From: Brachionus plicatilis
Lineage: Eukaryota; Rotifera; Eurotatoria; Ploima; Brachionidae
Reading direction: 5' to 3'
NCBI GenBank assembly: GCA_010279815.1
Contig: QEOQ01000226.1
Coordinates: 522,239-586,238 of the forward strand
Length of the DNA: 64,000 bases
Part shown: in pieces, positions 1 through 9,709 of the stretch
Numbering within the stretch: the first letter of the stretch is position 1
Layout of the letters: each line of letters opens with the position of its first letter
Position numbers and translations under genes: made by a program
The notes under the pieces: generated by a model
Database searches by the model: none
Told to the model about the DNA's origin: nothing
What the model saw: the letters and a program-made list of their open reading frames with translations, nothing else

Positions 1-125
1 TTAGCTAAAAACTAGTCGACTAAAAATTAGTTAACTAAAAATAAGTAGACTAAAAATTAGTCGGCTAAAAATTAGTTAACTAAAAATTAGTCGACTTATT
101 TTTAGCCGACTAAACTAAATTAGTT
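1..125. repeat. Short tandem array of a palindromic 20-bp unit
   Basis: Five to six copies of a roughly 20-bp unit, CTAAAAATTAGT followed by CGA or TAA, run from the window edge. Each unit is nearly self-complementary, and the junction words GTCGAC and GTTAAC are themselves palindromes. The array is cut by the window start, so it may be the end of a longer satellite or an element terminus. Confidence 0.7.
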
Positions 126-395
126 AAGTTAAGACCCATCACTAGTTTTTTGTTAAAGGTTCAGCATCTTCGACTGTGTCGTTAAAGTTATTTTCTAAAA
201 TGCTTGCACTGGACATTTTAAATTTTTTTTAATTTACATGTGATATAATTATTTCTATTTTACTTCCACTTTTTATTTTGAGTAATTTCAACTCTTGTAA
301 ATAGGGTCAAAAATTTAAAAGAATGGTATTCTATTAAAAAATTGTGTAACCGATTTTAATGGGCCTTGAAGATGCATATGTTTAGGCTTCTGCAA

Positions 396-850
396 ATAGA
401 TTATTTGGTATTTGGGAATCTGTAGGACGAAATCAAGGCAAACAAGCAGAAAAAATGAGATTAAGGAGAATAAGATATTTACTCGAAGTAAATATTTGAG
501 ACTTGGTTTTAGTACCTATTCCTGAAGGTCTAAAATAAACTATAATTTTTGCTTGGAGAGTCATCGACGTTGATTATGAAAATAATCTTCATGAACTTCT
601 GTCTGTGCAGCCAGAGTACTAGATGATTTTTTTTCAAGATATATGTTCTATCTAGTACCTAATTGTTGGTTTAAATTTAAAACAGATAAGCAAGTAGAGG
701 GAATTAAACAAGCAGTGAATGAATTGTCTTTAGGAAGTGGACAAGTAATGTTGAGATTTAAGTGGCAGGTCAATATGAAAAAAAATCTGAAATGATATGT
801 AATTCTAGGCGTCATGGTTCATACAACTTTTTTAAAAATTAGTATTAAAT
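396..850 (+). pseudogene. Decayed integrase C-terminus (KRBA2/SCAND3-like transposon protein)
   Basis: Short stretches in shifting frames read like the C-terminal part of the integrase proteins found in KRBA2-like and related transposons. They include a segment resembling DLVLVPIPEG, then VIDVDYENNLHEL, and near 790-835 the tail CNSRRHGSYN, which resembles the Cys-rich tail (CNSRCHxxxxC) of these proteins with its later cysteines lost. Stops and frameshifts are frequent, so it is a relic. The family assignment rests on motif resemblance only and no ends or TSDs were found. Confidence 0.4.
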
Positions 851-1248
851 TATTTAAAGATAACATTTTTTTTCAGTAAATTACAAAGAAATAAAATATT
901 TAATCTAATTGTGAAAATTTTATTTTTACATAATTTACGTTAAGTATCGTAAATATCAAAATATACGATAACATTTATTTAGCATAAATTGTACTGATTA
1001 AAAAAATTAAAAATAATTAAAAAAAAATCTTAATTCGATTTAGATAATAAAAAATACAATCTTTTTTTTTCAAGAAGTCTTATGTGTAGAACATGTCTTA
1101 GATTTTAATCTAATTTTTAAACTTTTATTTTAGAAAACTATAACATCATACTCCATTGTAATTTGTATCAAGAGGTCTGAAATAAACTTTAACTAATAAA
1201 AGTCTAGAATAGACTTTTTGAATTGAGGGATATGTTGGTGCAGGAATG
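851..1248. other. AT-rich spacer, nothing recognised
   Basis: Low-complexity A/T runs with no reading frame, repeat family or promoter motif that I can support. Confidence 0.5.
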
Positions 1249-1249
1249 A

Positions 1250-1335
<86 letters not shown>
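1249..1335 (-). repeat. (TTA)n microsatellite, the 3' tail of a LINE
   Basis: Almost perfect (TTA)n of about 27 units. On the minus strand it is a (TAA)n tail immediately following the 3' end of the LINE that occupies 1336-2590, so it is best read as the retrotransposon tail rather than an independent microsatellite. Confidence 0.85.
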
Positions 1336-1336
<1 letters not shown>

Positions 1337-2590
1337 AATATTCTACAACGAGCATAGCTCGAGGAGCTGGGGTTCATAAGCCCGGCTATGGCAGATGATT
1401 AAAAGAAAGCCGAAAAGAAGGGAACAAAGTTAAAATAAAATAAAAACGAATGAAATAACACAAAAAAGTAGATAAATAAATATTCAAAGTCCCGAGTGAA
1501 AATATTTGTCGTATCTGTTCTTGAAAGCATTAATTGAAACATCATTCACCAGATCATCGGGAAGTTCATTCCATTGATTAGCTGTTCTGTTCGTAAAAAA
1601 AATTTGTCGAGCCGGACATGCTTTGACTGGTCGATATTTACGCTTACTACTTCTTGTTGAACTTGAGGGTCCATAAAGTGTCGAATTAGGAACTTGTACA
1701 AGAGCCTTTTTTTTGTCGTTCTTCAAGCGTAGTTAGACCTAATAATCTAAGTCGATCTTAATAGCTTTTGTTACGTATTCTTGGAACAGATTTGGTGGCA
1801 AGTCTTTGTACTTTTTCTATGATTTTAATGTCTCGTTATTTAAATAGACTCAAAGTTACCGGACATCGTGGATTTTGGAACAAAAAACAAGAACAAAAAT
1901 CTTAAAATGAAATAACTTTTTTACTATGAGTGTATAAATTGTTCTGCAAAATGTATCAGCTGATACAAACTTTGTACCACCCAAATTAAGTCTCTGCAAT
2001 AACTCTGCAATTTAATTTTAATGATATTCTTATACATTTAGTGCTTTGCAGACTTGCAGAGTTATTGCAGAGACTTTAATTTGGGTGGTACAAAGTTTGT
2101 ATCAGCTGATACATTTTGCAGAACAATTTATACACTCATAGTAAAAAAGTTATTTCATTTTAAGATCTTTTTTATTGTTCTTTGTTCCAAAATTCACAAT
2201 GCCAGTTACCGCTGCATATTCAAGATGGGGTCTAACATAGGTAGTGTGCAAGATTTTGAATGTATTCAGGTTCGCTTAAGTGTAGCCAATGCAAAATAAG
2301 CTATTGACGTAGAGCTTTTTATCTGATCGTCCCATTTAAGGTCATTTCTTATTATTATACCAAGGTCTCTTTCTGAGTTTGCAGTTTCTAAGACGTGTAT
2401 CGAACCTTGGGAGTCTAGGCCACTACTAAAATGATATTTTCTATTTTGATGAATTTGAGGGTTACCAAGATGCATAACTTTACATTTATAAAAGTTAAAA
2501 TTCATCTGCCATTGTTGACTCCATTTTATTAGTGAGTCAAGATCTTTTTGCAACATTTCTTGATCGAGTGGATTTCGTGTAATCGCATTA
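1336..2590 (-). pseudogene. LINE (non-LTR retrotransposon), reverse-transcriptase C-terminal part, family A
   Basis: The minus strand encodes the C-terminal third of a LINE polymerase. At 2266-2556 are the connecting motifs SLIKWSQQWQMNF and ERDLGIII, then TYVRPHLEYA. After the MITE at 1862-2203 come IEKVQRLATK and VPRIRN. The C-terminus at 1484-1726 carries the hallmark tail FFTNRTANQWNELPDDLV and INAFKNRYD. Stops occur (for example after SLFK), so the copy is dead, and it is 5' truncated near 2590 against a fragment of LINE family B in the opposite orientation. The 3' UTR (1336-1483) carries a small hairpin next to the (TAA)n tail. The element would copy itself by target-primed reverse transcription. 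Confidence 0.85.
1862..2203. mobile_element. Foldback MITE, hAT-type (8-bp TSD), inserted in the LINE
   Basis: This 342-bp element consists of two inverted arms of about 130-140 bp (both contain the stretch TGTATCAGCTGATACA) around a short spacer. It is flanked by a perfect 8-bp duplication, AGTTACCG, at 1854-1861 and 2204-2211. Removing the element and one duplicate restores the LINE coding frame across the junction, which confirms both boundaries. No coding capacity. The 8-bp TSD is typical of the hAT superfamily, but the termini (GACATCGTGG / GGCATTGTGA) are not canonical, so the superfamily is tentative. Confidence 0.85.
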
Positions 2591-2591
2591 T

Positions 2592-2697
2592 CGATTATTC
2601 TTTTCCATTAGTTACCAGACTGGTGGAAGAGTATAGAGAAGGTTTTGAATCAAGGTATATCGAACGCCTGACTTCATTACGACTAGAAGGTATAATA
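2592..2697 (+). pseudogene. LINE family B, extreme 3' coding end
   Basis: Plus-strand reading gives LVTRLVEEYREGFESRYIE and a stop soon after. The same C-terminal signature appears at 42905-42990 (minus strand) and 49530-49620 (plus strand), so this is a 5'-truncated copy of a second LINE family. It abuts the truncated 5' edge of the family A copy. Confidence 0.65.
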
Positions 2698-2699
2698 TA

Positions 2700-3551
2700 A
2701 AAGTTTCAATTTTTTCTTTATTTGAATTTACGAATAAATCAATTAAATTTGTGTTTAAATTTTAAAATTTTATAAATTATTTTTGAAAGTAAAAAATTGA
2801 TTTTGAAAGTAAATTTTTTTGGTATTTAAATAATTTTTCTGAATGTTCAAAAACATGTTCAATTTCAACAATAGATCTAGTGAAGGTTTACCAACATTTG
2901 GCTATTTATGTTTATTTTATTTTATGGAATGAAAAATTTTCATTTCTTTTAAATTTTTTTGAGTTAACTATGCAATTATATTTAACAATTTAATATAGAC
3001 CAGCAATGGAAAAATTTAAGTTTAATTTTTTTACCTCAAAAGCTTATTTTTGTCAATCTGAATTTAAATTTATAATTTGCGTTTTTAATTAATTTTTAAC
3101 AATATTTGAATTAATCCTTAATTTTTTAACTTTATAAAAATTTCATTTTTTTATCTATTCGATAAATAAAAAAAATTTCTTGAGATTTGACAATGACTTT
3201 GATAAAAAATTTCTTAAGCGATTTAATGACCCAATAAAAATCACAATTAATAGAAAATTTTAAAAAATAAACTTTCAAAATTACTAATTTTGTTTAGTTT
3301 TTTACAAAATTTAGGGTTTAGAATGAAATTTTAACTCCAGGCAAACTACTTGATCAATCAAAAAAAGAAGCTAAACAGAAAAAAAAGATGATGAATTCAA
3401 GAGATGTAAATTTTTGATGAAGAAGTCATCTTTTCAAAATTCAAAATAAAAAATAAATATTTGCCAGAGAACTTAACCTTTTTTAATTCCAGAAAATATT
3501 TTTTCGTTTTCTCTATTTTTTAAATTTAAAAAAAAACTAAATTATTCAAAA
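2700..3551. other. AT-rich spacer upstream of the Ig-like gene
   Basis: Homopolymer-rich A/T sequence without recognised coding or repeat-family content. It must contain the promoter of the gene starting at 3552, but no motif stands out. Confidence 0.5.
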
Positions 3552-4151
3552 ATGAAAGCTTTTTATTTTCACTTTATTATATTAATTAATTTATTAACTG
3601 TCCTAATCTGTGATGTAGCTAACGATGTGAGCTATTTCGATCTGGATTCAGCAGAAGAAAAAATTTTCGCTTTCGATCAAATCCATAACTATTGTAATGT
3701 CTATATTAACGATCTAGAAATCAAATTAAATAATTTTAATCGAAATTCTTTATTAAAAGCCTTTTTTAATGACCATCTAACATTCGAATGTGATATACCA
3801 TATGAGCTTGGGGCAAGTAACTTTGACTGGTCAGTGAACGGTCTGTTTCTAGGCATCAATGAGCCAGAATACATGCTTTTTTTGGACAAGAAAATTGATT
3901 CAGACGATTCTTATTTAAATATTACATGCTATTATTGGATTCCAGATATTGGACCTCCTCAGTTTTTCAACTTTCCAATGATACATCTAGACAAATACAT
4001 ATTCAATCCAGAAATCAATTACATATCCTATGTAAAAAATAAATATAAAATACAGATCAAATTTTTATGTTATTGTTTGTTTATCAGTGTTGTTTCGTTT
4101 TTACTGTTGTTCTTAGTAATATTTCTTTACCATAAAATATGGAACAAGTGA
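3552..4151 (+). CDS. Small single-pass membrane protein with an Ig-like ectodomain
   Basis: An intronless 199-aa protein from a clear ATG. Residues 1-20 (MKAFYFHFIILINLLTVLIC) are a signal peptide. The ectodomain has the layout of one immunoglobulin-type fold: a cysteine in LTFECDIPYE near residue 79, the conserved tryptophan in FDWSVNG about 14 residues later, and the partner cysteine in LNITCYYW near 126, with an N-glycosylation site NIT. A strong transmembrane helix (about 170-194, CLFISVVSFLLLFLVIFLY) is followed by a tiny basic tail, HKIWNK. Predicted: type I surface protein, possibly adhesive or receptor-like, with no intracellular signalling domain. I do not recognise the family, and the Ig assignment comes from residue spacing only. 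Its own 3' flank carries the hAT MITE at 4324. Confidence 0.7.
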   Translation: MKAFYFHFIILINLLTVLICDVANDVSYFDLDSAEEKIFAFDQIHNYCNVYINDLEIKLNNFNRNSLLKAFFNDHLTFECDIPYELGASNFDWSVNGLFLGINEPEYMLFLDKKIDSDDSYLNITCYYWIPDIGPPQFFNFPMIHLDKYIFNPEINYISYVKNKYKIQIKFLCYCLFISVVSFLLLFLVIFLYHKIWNK

Positions 4152-4323
4152 AAAAAGAAATTTTAAATTCTGGTTTGCTCTATTTTTTTATTTTGTTCTT
4201 GCCAAAAAAAATTTTCGTATTAATTAATTTTTAGGTATTTTAAGATTTCAAAAAATAAAATCTTTAAAAAATGTTTTTCCTTTATTCAAACCTATTTTAT
4301 TTGAATTTTTTTATAGTTTTTAC

Positions 4324-4641
4324 CAGAGTTGTTTAAAAGTCACAAGTTTCGAGTCAAGTCCAAGTCCGGACTTTTTTTTTCTTTTTTGTTTTTTCTTAAG
4401 TCCGACCCAAAAATTTAATTTTTTTTTAAATTTTCATTCAAAAGTCCAAGTCCAGGCTTTAAAATTTTGAATACTGAAGAAGAAATTAATGCTAAAATTG
4501 CAACAAAATTCTGATACATGGCAAATCTATTGCATTAGACAACCCAAAAGTATATAAATTTTTTGATATGAAGCCTGATCTAGCAAATTAAAGAAAAAAG
4601 TCTTGGCTAGGACTTTTTTTTGGGACTTTTAAACAACTCTG
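4324..4641. mobile_element. hAT-type MITE (CAGAGTTGTTTAAAAGTC family), copy 1
   Basis: 318-bp non-coding element with terminal inverted repeats CAGAGTTGTTTAAAAGTC and GACTTTTAAACAACTCTG. It is flanked by the 8-bp near-duplicates GTTTTTAC (4316-4323) and GTTATTAC (4642-4649). The CAG terminus and 8-bp TSD fit the hAT superfamily. Inside are repeated AAGTCCAAGTCC/GGACTT words. Further copies lie at 15934, 26920 and 44077 in this window. Confidence 0.85.
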
Positions 4642-4649
4642 GTTATTAC

Positions 4650-5640
4650 CACAAATAATTTAAAAATATGAAAAACATTAACTAAGACTTATTTTTTTTT
4701 GGTCACAAATTTTCGATGGTTAAGCGATGAGATTAAATAGACTTGTTGTTAATTAACAACTTTTTGATTTTTATTTCAAATTATAGATAATTCATTGATT
4801 TTTTCTCTAAAAATCCGATGATAACTGATGAATAATAATGAATTGACAGATTCGTCATCGTTTTTACATTCAAACTTAGTTAATTTGGTAAAATAATTTA
4901 GTAAAATTCTATTAATTTAAATGAGATTTTGATTAAAAAAGAGGTAAGATTAAATTAGAGAGAAGTTTATTAAAATAGCGGTATCTTAAAATTGTTGGCA
5001 TCATATAGATTTTTAATAAATTTAAAAAGTTTGAAACCTTTAAACTAAAAAAAGCGTCCAAATTCTGAATTTCAAAGATAAATTTTAATGATGATAAAGA
5101 TGGTCACAGCACCACTGTATATAATTCATTGAATTTTATGCCTCTTAATTTTTTTTATTTTTATCCCGAATATGTTCTTATTTTTCCGATTATTTGATTT
5201 TTTCTAGTCCTTTAATTTATCAACTTTTAAAAAAAGGATTTAATTTTTCGACATTACGTAAAATGAGGGTTGTATTTTTAAGTTAGATCGTAACAAATTG
5301 ATTGATTAAAAGAAAAAGGATGATTTCTTGTTTAAAGATTCACTCATTATAAGAACTCGTTTTAATCGTAATATTCCTAATTTAAAAAGAATATTAATGA
5401 ATTCATGAAATCATTGTAAAAATCAAGAACAAAATTTGTTAAGTATAATTTACTTAAGTTATATTTCAAATCTTTCTTTTAACTTGAAGTCTATTTGTAT
5501 TCATTGTTTAAAATTTAAACAGTTTGTTGCAAAATTTTAGGGATTTTTTTATATGTTAACACAAAGATCTTTTTTGTCTATCTTTTATGTTAGGAAGCGG
5601 TTTTCTGACAGCTGTATGAGACTCTAAACCTTTTTTTTTG
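4650..5640. other. AT-rich spacer, nothing recognised
   Basis: No open frame of note and no repeat shared with other parts of the window that I could identify. Confidence 0.45.
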
Positions 5641-5651
5641 GAGATATCTCA

Positions 5652-5870
5652 TTAAAGTATAGTTACTTGCCCTAACCCCTTGAGTCTTAAAATTAAAATC
5701 AGTGGCGAGTTTTTGATAGCTAGATGTAGGGTCTTTTCTAATCTATCTAAAAATGTAATTTTCATCCCTAGAAGTATGCTTCCGAGGTTTACCAGAACGG
5801 CTTCGATCAGAGACAGAACCAGTCTCTTCATATCGTTTCTTAGTTGAAGAGACACATTTTGGAGATACAC
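5652..5870 (-). pseudogene. Possible LINE reverse-transcriptase relic
   Basis: The minus-strand frame contains RNDMKRLVLSLIEAVLVNLG and, further on, LDRLEKTLHLAIK. This has the spacing of the post-catalytic region of LINE polymerases (a segment like SLIEPVLxYG followed by LEKxQxxAIR). No start codon, catalytic motif or tail is seen. It could also be a chance open frame. Confidence 0.3.
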
Positions 5871-5875
5871 CTAGT

Positions 5876-6433
5876 AACTTGGGCAAATTGAAGTTTCAGA
5901 TCAAATTTTAAGATCAAAAGGATCATTTAAAATTTTAAAGCTTAAATAATCTAATGATTTTAATAATTTTTAAGAAATAAATACTAAACATTACTAGACA
6001 TGTTATGTCTAATAATGGTTCATTACCAAATTAACATCAAAATGATTGATCTCTAATTTATTTAACAAAAACAATCAATAATTTAAATAATTCAAGTTAA
6101 GTTAATCCACAAATTCAAATTTATAACTTTTATATCCATTCATTCAAACTGAAATAATTTTATTTTTCTACTTCAATAAATTTTAAATTTTAAAATAGTT
6201 AATTTTTTTTTCTTTAAAAGTAAGTTTACATTCAAATCAATTAAAATATTTTAACCTTTTAAAGTTCAATAAAAAGGGACATTTTAAAATTTTAAATATG
6301 AAAATAAACTTGACATGACATGTCAAGTAATTGCTTATGAAAAAATTTATTTTTTCTCTATTATTAAAAAAAATATTACAATTTATATTTTGATCTTTTG
6401 ATCTTGATCTCAAACTTCAATTTGCCGTAACTT
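5876..6433. repeat. Foldback element with ~45-bp inverted arms
   Basis: The arm around 5884-5921 (CAAATTGAAGTTTCAGATC and AGATCAAAAG) is inverted at 6388-6428. Parts of the same sequence recur at 11026-11170, which marks a dispersed family. A perfect palindrome, CTTGACATGACATGTCAAG, lies near 6308. No TSD was resolved. Confidence 0.5.
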
Positions 6434-6915
6434 GGCTATTTCGTTTTGCTTTTTATCTCCACTTTTTAGCACACCCACGATCTGCCATTTTTGTGTGCTA
6501 GACACATTTTTTTATTCATTTTTTGCCAAATTAAAGATGTTTTAGTAAGGTTTCTTAGAGACCAAATGAGGAGTTGGATAGTTTTTAAATTAAGCAGTTT
6601 AAGAGCATAATATACTGAAAACTAAAAGATGTTTAAGAATAAATCATAAAGGTATGAAAAAGGGTAGTAATAATTATTAAAACTTTTGGATTACCCAAAT
6701 TTCTAAACTTTTGCACCGACTTTTATTTTTTAATTTTTAGAGGAAGTTGTTTAAAAAATAATTATATTTTAATGTCGAGTGTAATTTAAATATCAAATTG
6801 AAGAGATAAAAAAAATTTTCGAATTAATACTTTTATTTTTTTTCTCTAATATTTGTAAAATTCAATACAAAAAAAAATTTAGATAAATAAAATAATTAAT
6901 TTTAACTTTTGCAAC

Positions 6916-7090
6916 ATACAGTGCTGTTACGATACCTTGAATTTACCATATCTTACGTAAATTATGGTAAATTCACATTATTTTACCATAATTACCGTAA
7001 AATATGGTAATCTAAAAAAGGGTATTTTTGGTAAAATAACGATAATTATCGTAAATTACCGACAATTATTGTAAAATTCACTAAAAAATA
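6916..7090. repeat. Cluster of TTACCATAATTTACCGTAA-like palindromic words
   Basis: At least eight imperfect, alternately oriented copies of GGTAAATT/TTACCATA/TTACCGTAA lie within 170 bp. They start just after TACAGTGCTGTTACGATACC, which looks like a transposon terminus, but the matching opposite terminus was not found. Confidence 0.5.
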
Positions 7091-7199
7091 AAAATTCCAA
7101 AATTTCTGGAAAAAGACTGATTTTTATGAAAAAAAATTTATTTTTGAAATTGTGAAAAAGGAAATTAGTTAAAATTTGATTGAATTTTTTGACGAAATT

Positions 7200-7455
7200 T
7201 GACGGAAATTTAAAATTAACTTGTACATTTCCTTACCTGACTCTTCCTCGACTTTTGCTCTTCCTCAACTTTTCCTTTCCTTAACTTTTCTTTTCCTCGA
7301 CTATTCGTTTCTTCAACTCTTAGGAAAGGAAAGGAAAAGCGGGAAATGGAAAAGTTGAGGAAGAGTTGAGGAAGAGTTGAGGAAGTGTAAAAGTCGAGGA
7401 AGAGTCAAGAAAGGAAATGTACAGTTTTAAATGTTAGTTTTAAATTGTACTATAC
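7200..7455. repeat. Foldback element rich in AGTTGAGGAAGAG, copy 1
   Basis: Two roughly 100-bp inverted arms made of repeated CTTCCTCAACTTTTCC / GGAAAAGTTGAGGAAG units, bounded by AATTTAAAACT-type outer sequence. A shorter copy with clean ends is at 27101-27276. Confidence 0.7.
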
Positions 7456-7750
7456 TATTCACAATGACAAAGATTTGATTTTTTTTTCGCTTTTTACTCG
7501 TTTTTTTGTCACAAAATTATCAATAATATTTTTTTTTATTTTTTTAAAAAAACATCATTTTGTGCTTGTAAATTAAAAAAATCATTAAAATAAAAATTAA
7601 ATAAAAATAATTTTTTGCTCGAGCTTTATTATAAGACTAAACTTTACTATACAAAAAATAATTTTACAAAGGTCTTTAAATTCTAACAGGCAACAAGACA
7701 AAATCCAACAGGAACAAAAAAAAACCCACTACAGCAACAACCCACACCTT

Positions 7751-9703
7751 CTATACTTTGAGGACATTCTTGTGAAAGTCGTTGACGGGCGTTTGAATGG
7801 CAGGCAAAGAGGTCTCAATAAAACTAAAATTGTTAAAGTCCAACAAGTGGCCGCTGGACGGCGATATGTCAAAGCCGTAGCACGGCCTCATGTTCACATG
7901 GCTCCAATGTTCACACGCATTCTCAATGGCGTATTTAATGTAATAAAAGTAGTTTTTTCTGCTCGCGGGCCTCTCCTGGACAACAACCTCGTCATCTGAC
8001 TCGTCGTCGTCGGCCTCGTCCTGCATGAGCTCGCCGTCGTCGTCGTCATCGTCGTCCTGGATTTTGAACGACTTCAAGTAGCTGATCTCGGCGAGGCGCG
8101 GGCAGCTCTTCACCAAGTTCATCAGCGCTTCGTTCCTGAACTCGGCGCCCTCGTCTCGCCGGAACCTTAGCTCGGACTGACGATAGAATATGCCATAGCT
8201 CTCCAGATCGCGGCAGCAACTCGCCAACAGGTTGTTTATGTCGTCAATGTTGATCAGGCTGCTCACCGCGTGTTCATAGCTCGACACATTGAACAGTCTG
8301 TTGGCCAGAAAGCTTTTGGTAGACACGTACTTTTTGTACGACTTTCCGTGGCCAAAATAGAACTTTTTCAAATGGGTCAAATGAGGTAAAATGTCGCATA
8401 TGAACTTGGTGTCTATGTACACACCGATCAGGTCCAGACTTAGCAAGCAGTTTTGTTGGATGAGAAAATGTTTCATGCTGAAAGTTTGCTCGCTGCTCAG
8501 CTGTTTCACATTTCGTATGTTTCTCAAAATAAGGTGCTTGAGTCTGGGCTGGGATCTGGCGGCCGAGCAGGCATCTAGGCGAATTTTTTTCTTGCTGTTG
8601 GCTCTGGGACTGACTTGGCAGCTGGCCTCGGCCGGAAACCGAAGCGTAAAGTCAGTCAGAGCCAAGTATTCGAGGCTGCACTCGCTCAAATGGCAGAATA
8701 GAGTCTTTGCATAGACATCGTTGGGCGGCGGCCGATTGACATGGCAGTTTGAGCTGGAGCTCGAATTGGAGCCCGAGCTTGCCGAGTTTTCCTCACTGAA
8801 CTGAAATTTGGTAGTTATGGACAGTTCTTTTAGATTTTTTAAATTGGACCAGTTTATGTCCATGAGCTCTATGAGACTTGGGTGCACATTTTTGCCCAGC
8901 TGCAAAGTTTCCAGTTTGGCACAGTTTTCAACCAGGCCTTGAAAGCCGTCGCCCTTAAAGTCAGGACACTTGTCGATCTCGACACACTTGAGATGCGGAC
9001 AATTCTCGGACAACTCTTCCAGAACACTGTCCGTGTCGTTCACATTGTTCAAGAGGAGAATCTGCAGCTGGCCCAAGTGCGACTTGCACGAGGTTATGAT
9101 GGTCGGATCGACGCATTTCAGGCCCAGGATGCGCAAACTCTGCGAATTGTGTCTGAACAAATTTTGCATCAACTTGATTATCTCTAGTTCGATGATGTCA
9201 TAGGGCGCACTGGCGCTGAAGCAAGTCCGACTCAGTGTCGAGAACTTGAAGCTGTTCATGCGCCTGGTCTTCATGTCGCACACATTTTTCACATAGAGTT
9301 TCTCTAGTTTGCCCCGAGGCCACTTGTGAATGCACTGTTCCACTTGGAAATAGGGCGCTTTTATCTGAAGGTATTTGAAGTTGATCGAGAGTGACTTGAT
9401 GTGACGACAGCTGCTGAACAGCAGGTCCAGCGTTTCGAAGGTGAAGCAAAGTTTGGACATGTCGACGCGGGTGATCAGCGGGCTGAAGCGGCACGTGATT
9501 AGATAGTTGGTGGCGCGCAAATCCACTAGTTTGGACGGACACCATTTGGGCTTTTGAATGTCGGTGAGTGAAAACTGGCTCCAAAGATGCTGGCTTTTGG
9601 TCAGTGCGTACCACTGTTTGCACACTCTTGAGCATTTGATGAGATCGCGTACGTCCAGATAGCTCAGTATCTTAAGGGTTAGTTCGTCTGGCAGCGAATT
9701 CAT
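7751..9703 (-). CDS. F-box/leucine-rich-repeat protein (SCF substrate receptor)
   Basis: A 650-aa intronless gene. The start is the ATG at 9703; the frame upstream of it has no earlier ATG. An N-terminal F-box (LPDELTLKILSYLDVRDLIK, then CSRVCKQWYAL and LWSQFS, residues 3-48) would bind Skp1. It is followed by degenerate leucine-rich repeats over about 60-300 and 340-460 (LQILLLNNVNDTDSVLEEL, LEYLALTDF) that would bind substrate, with a Ser-rich loop between (SSGSNSSSSSN). A strongly acidic stretch (QDDDDDDDGELMQ ... DDDESDDE, about 545-572) precedes a conserved-looking tail. Known role of the class: substrate recognition for SCF ubiquitin ligases; the substrate here is unknown. The gene is visibly GC-richer than its surroundings. 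A minus-strand AATAAA lies at 7625-7630, about 120 bp past the stop. Confidence 0.85.
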   Translation of the reverse strand: MNSLPDELTLKILSYLDVRDLIKCSRVCKQWYALTKSQHLWSQFSLTDIQKPKWCPSKLVDLRATNYLITCRFSPLITRVDMSKLCFTFETLDLLFSSCRHIKSLSINFKYLQIKAPYFQVEQCIHKWPRGKLEKLYVKNVCDMKTRRMNSFKFSTLSRTCFSASAPYDIIELEIIKLMQNLFRHNSQSLRILGLKCVDPTIITSCKSHLGQLQILLLNNVNDTDSVLEELSENCPHLKCVEIDKCPDFKGDGFQGLVENCAKLETLQLGKNVHPSLIELMDINWSNLKNLKELSITTKFQFSEENSASSGSNSSSSSNCHVNRPPPNDVYAKTLFCHLSECSLEYLALTDFTLRFPAEASCQVSPRANSKKKIRLDACSAARSQPRLKHLILRNIRNVKQLSSEQTFSMKHFLIQQNCLLSLDLIGVYIDTKFICDILPHLTHLKKFYFGHGKSYKKYVSTKSFLANRLFNVSSYEHAVSSLINIDDINNLLASCCRDLESYGIFYRQSELRFRRDEGAEFRNEALMNLVKSCPRLAEISYLKSFKIQDDDDDDDGELMQDEADDDESDDEVVVQERPASRKNYFYYIKYAIENACEHWSHVNMRPCYGFDISPSSGHLLDFNNFSFIETSLPAIQTPVNDFHKNVLKV

Positions 9704-9709
9704 TACCAA

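Noticed and set aside
1..125. CRISPR-like array
   Set aside because: Unit length about 20 bp without unique spacers, in a eukaryotic AT-rich context; it is a simple tandem repeat.
8391..9635. Several long frames on both strands overlapping the F-box gene
   Set aside because: They are shadows of the higher-GC F-box/LRR coding sequence; none shows a domain and their composition follows the real frame.
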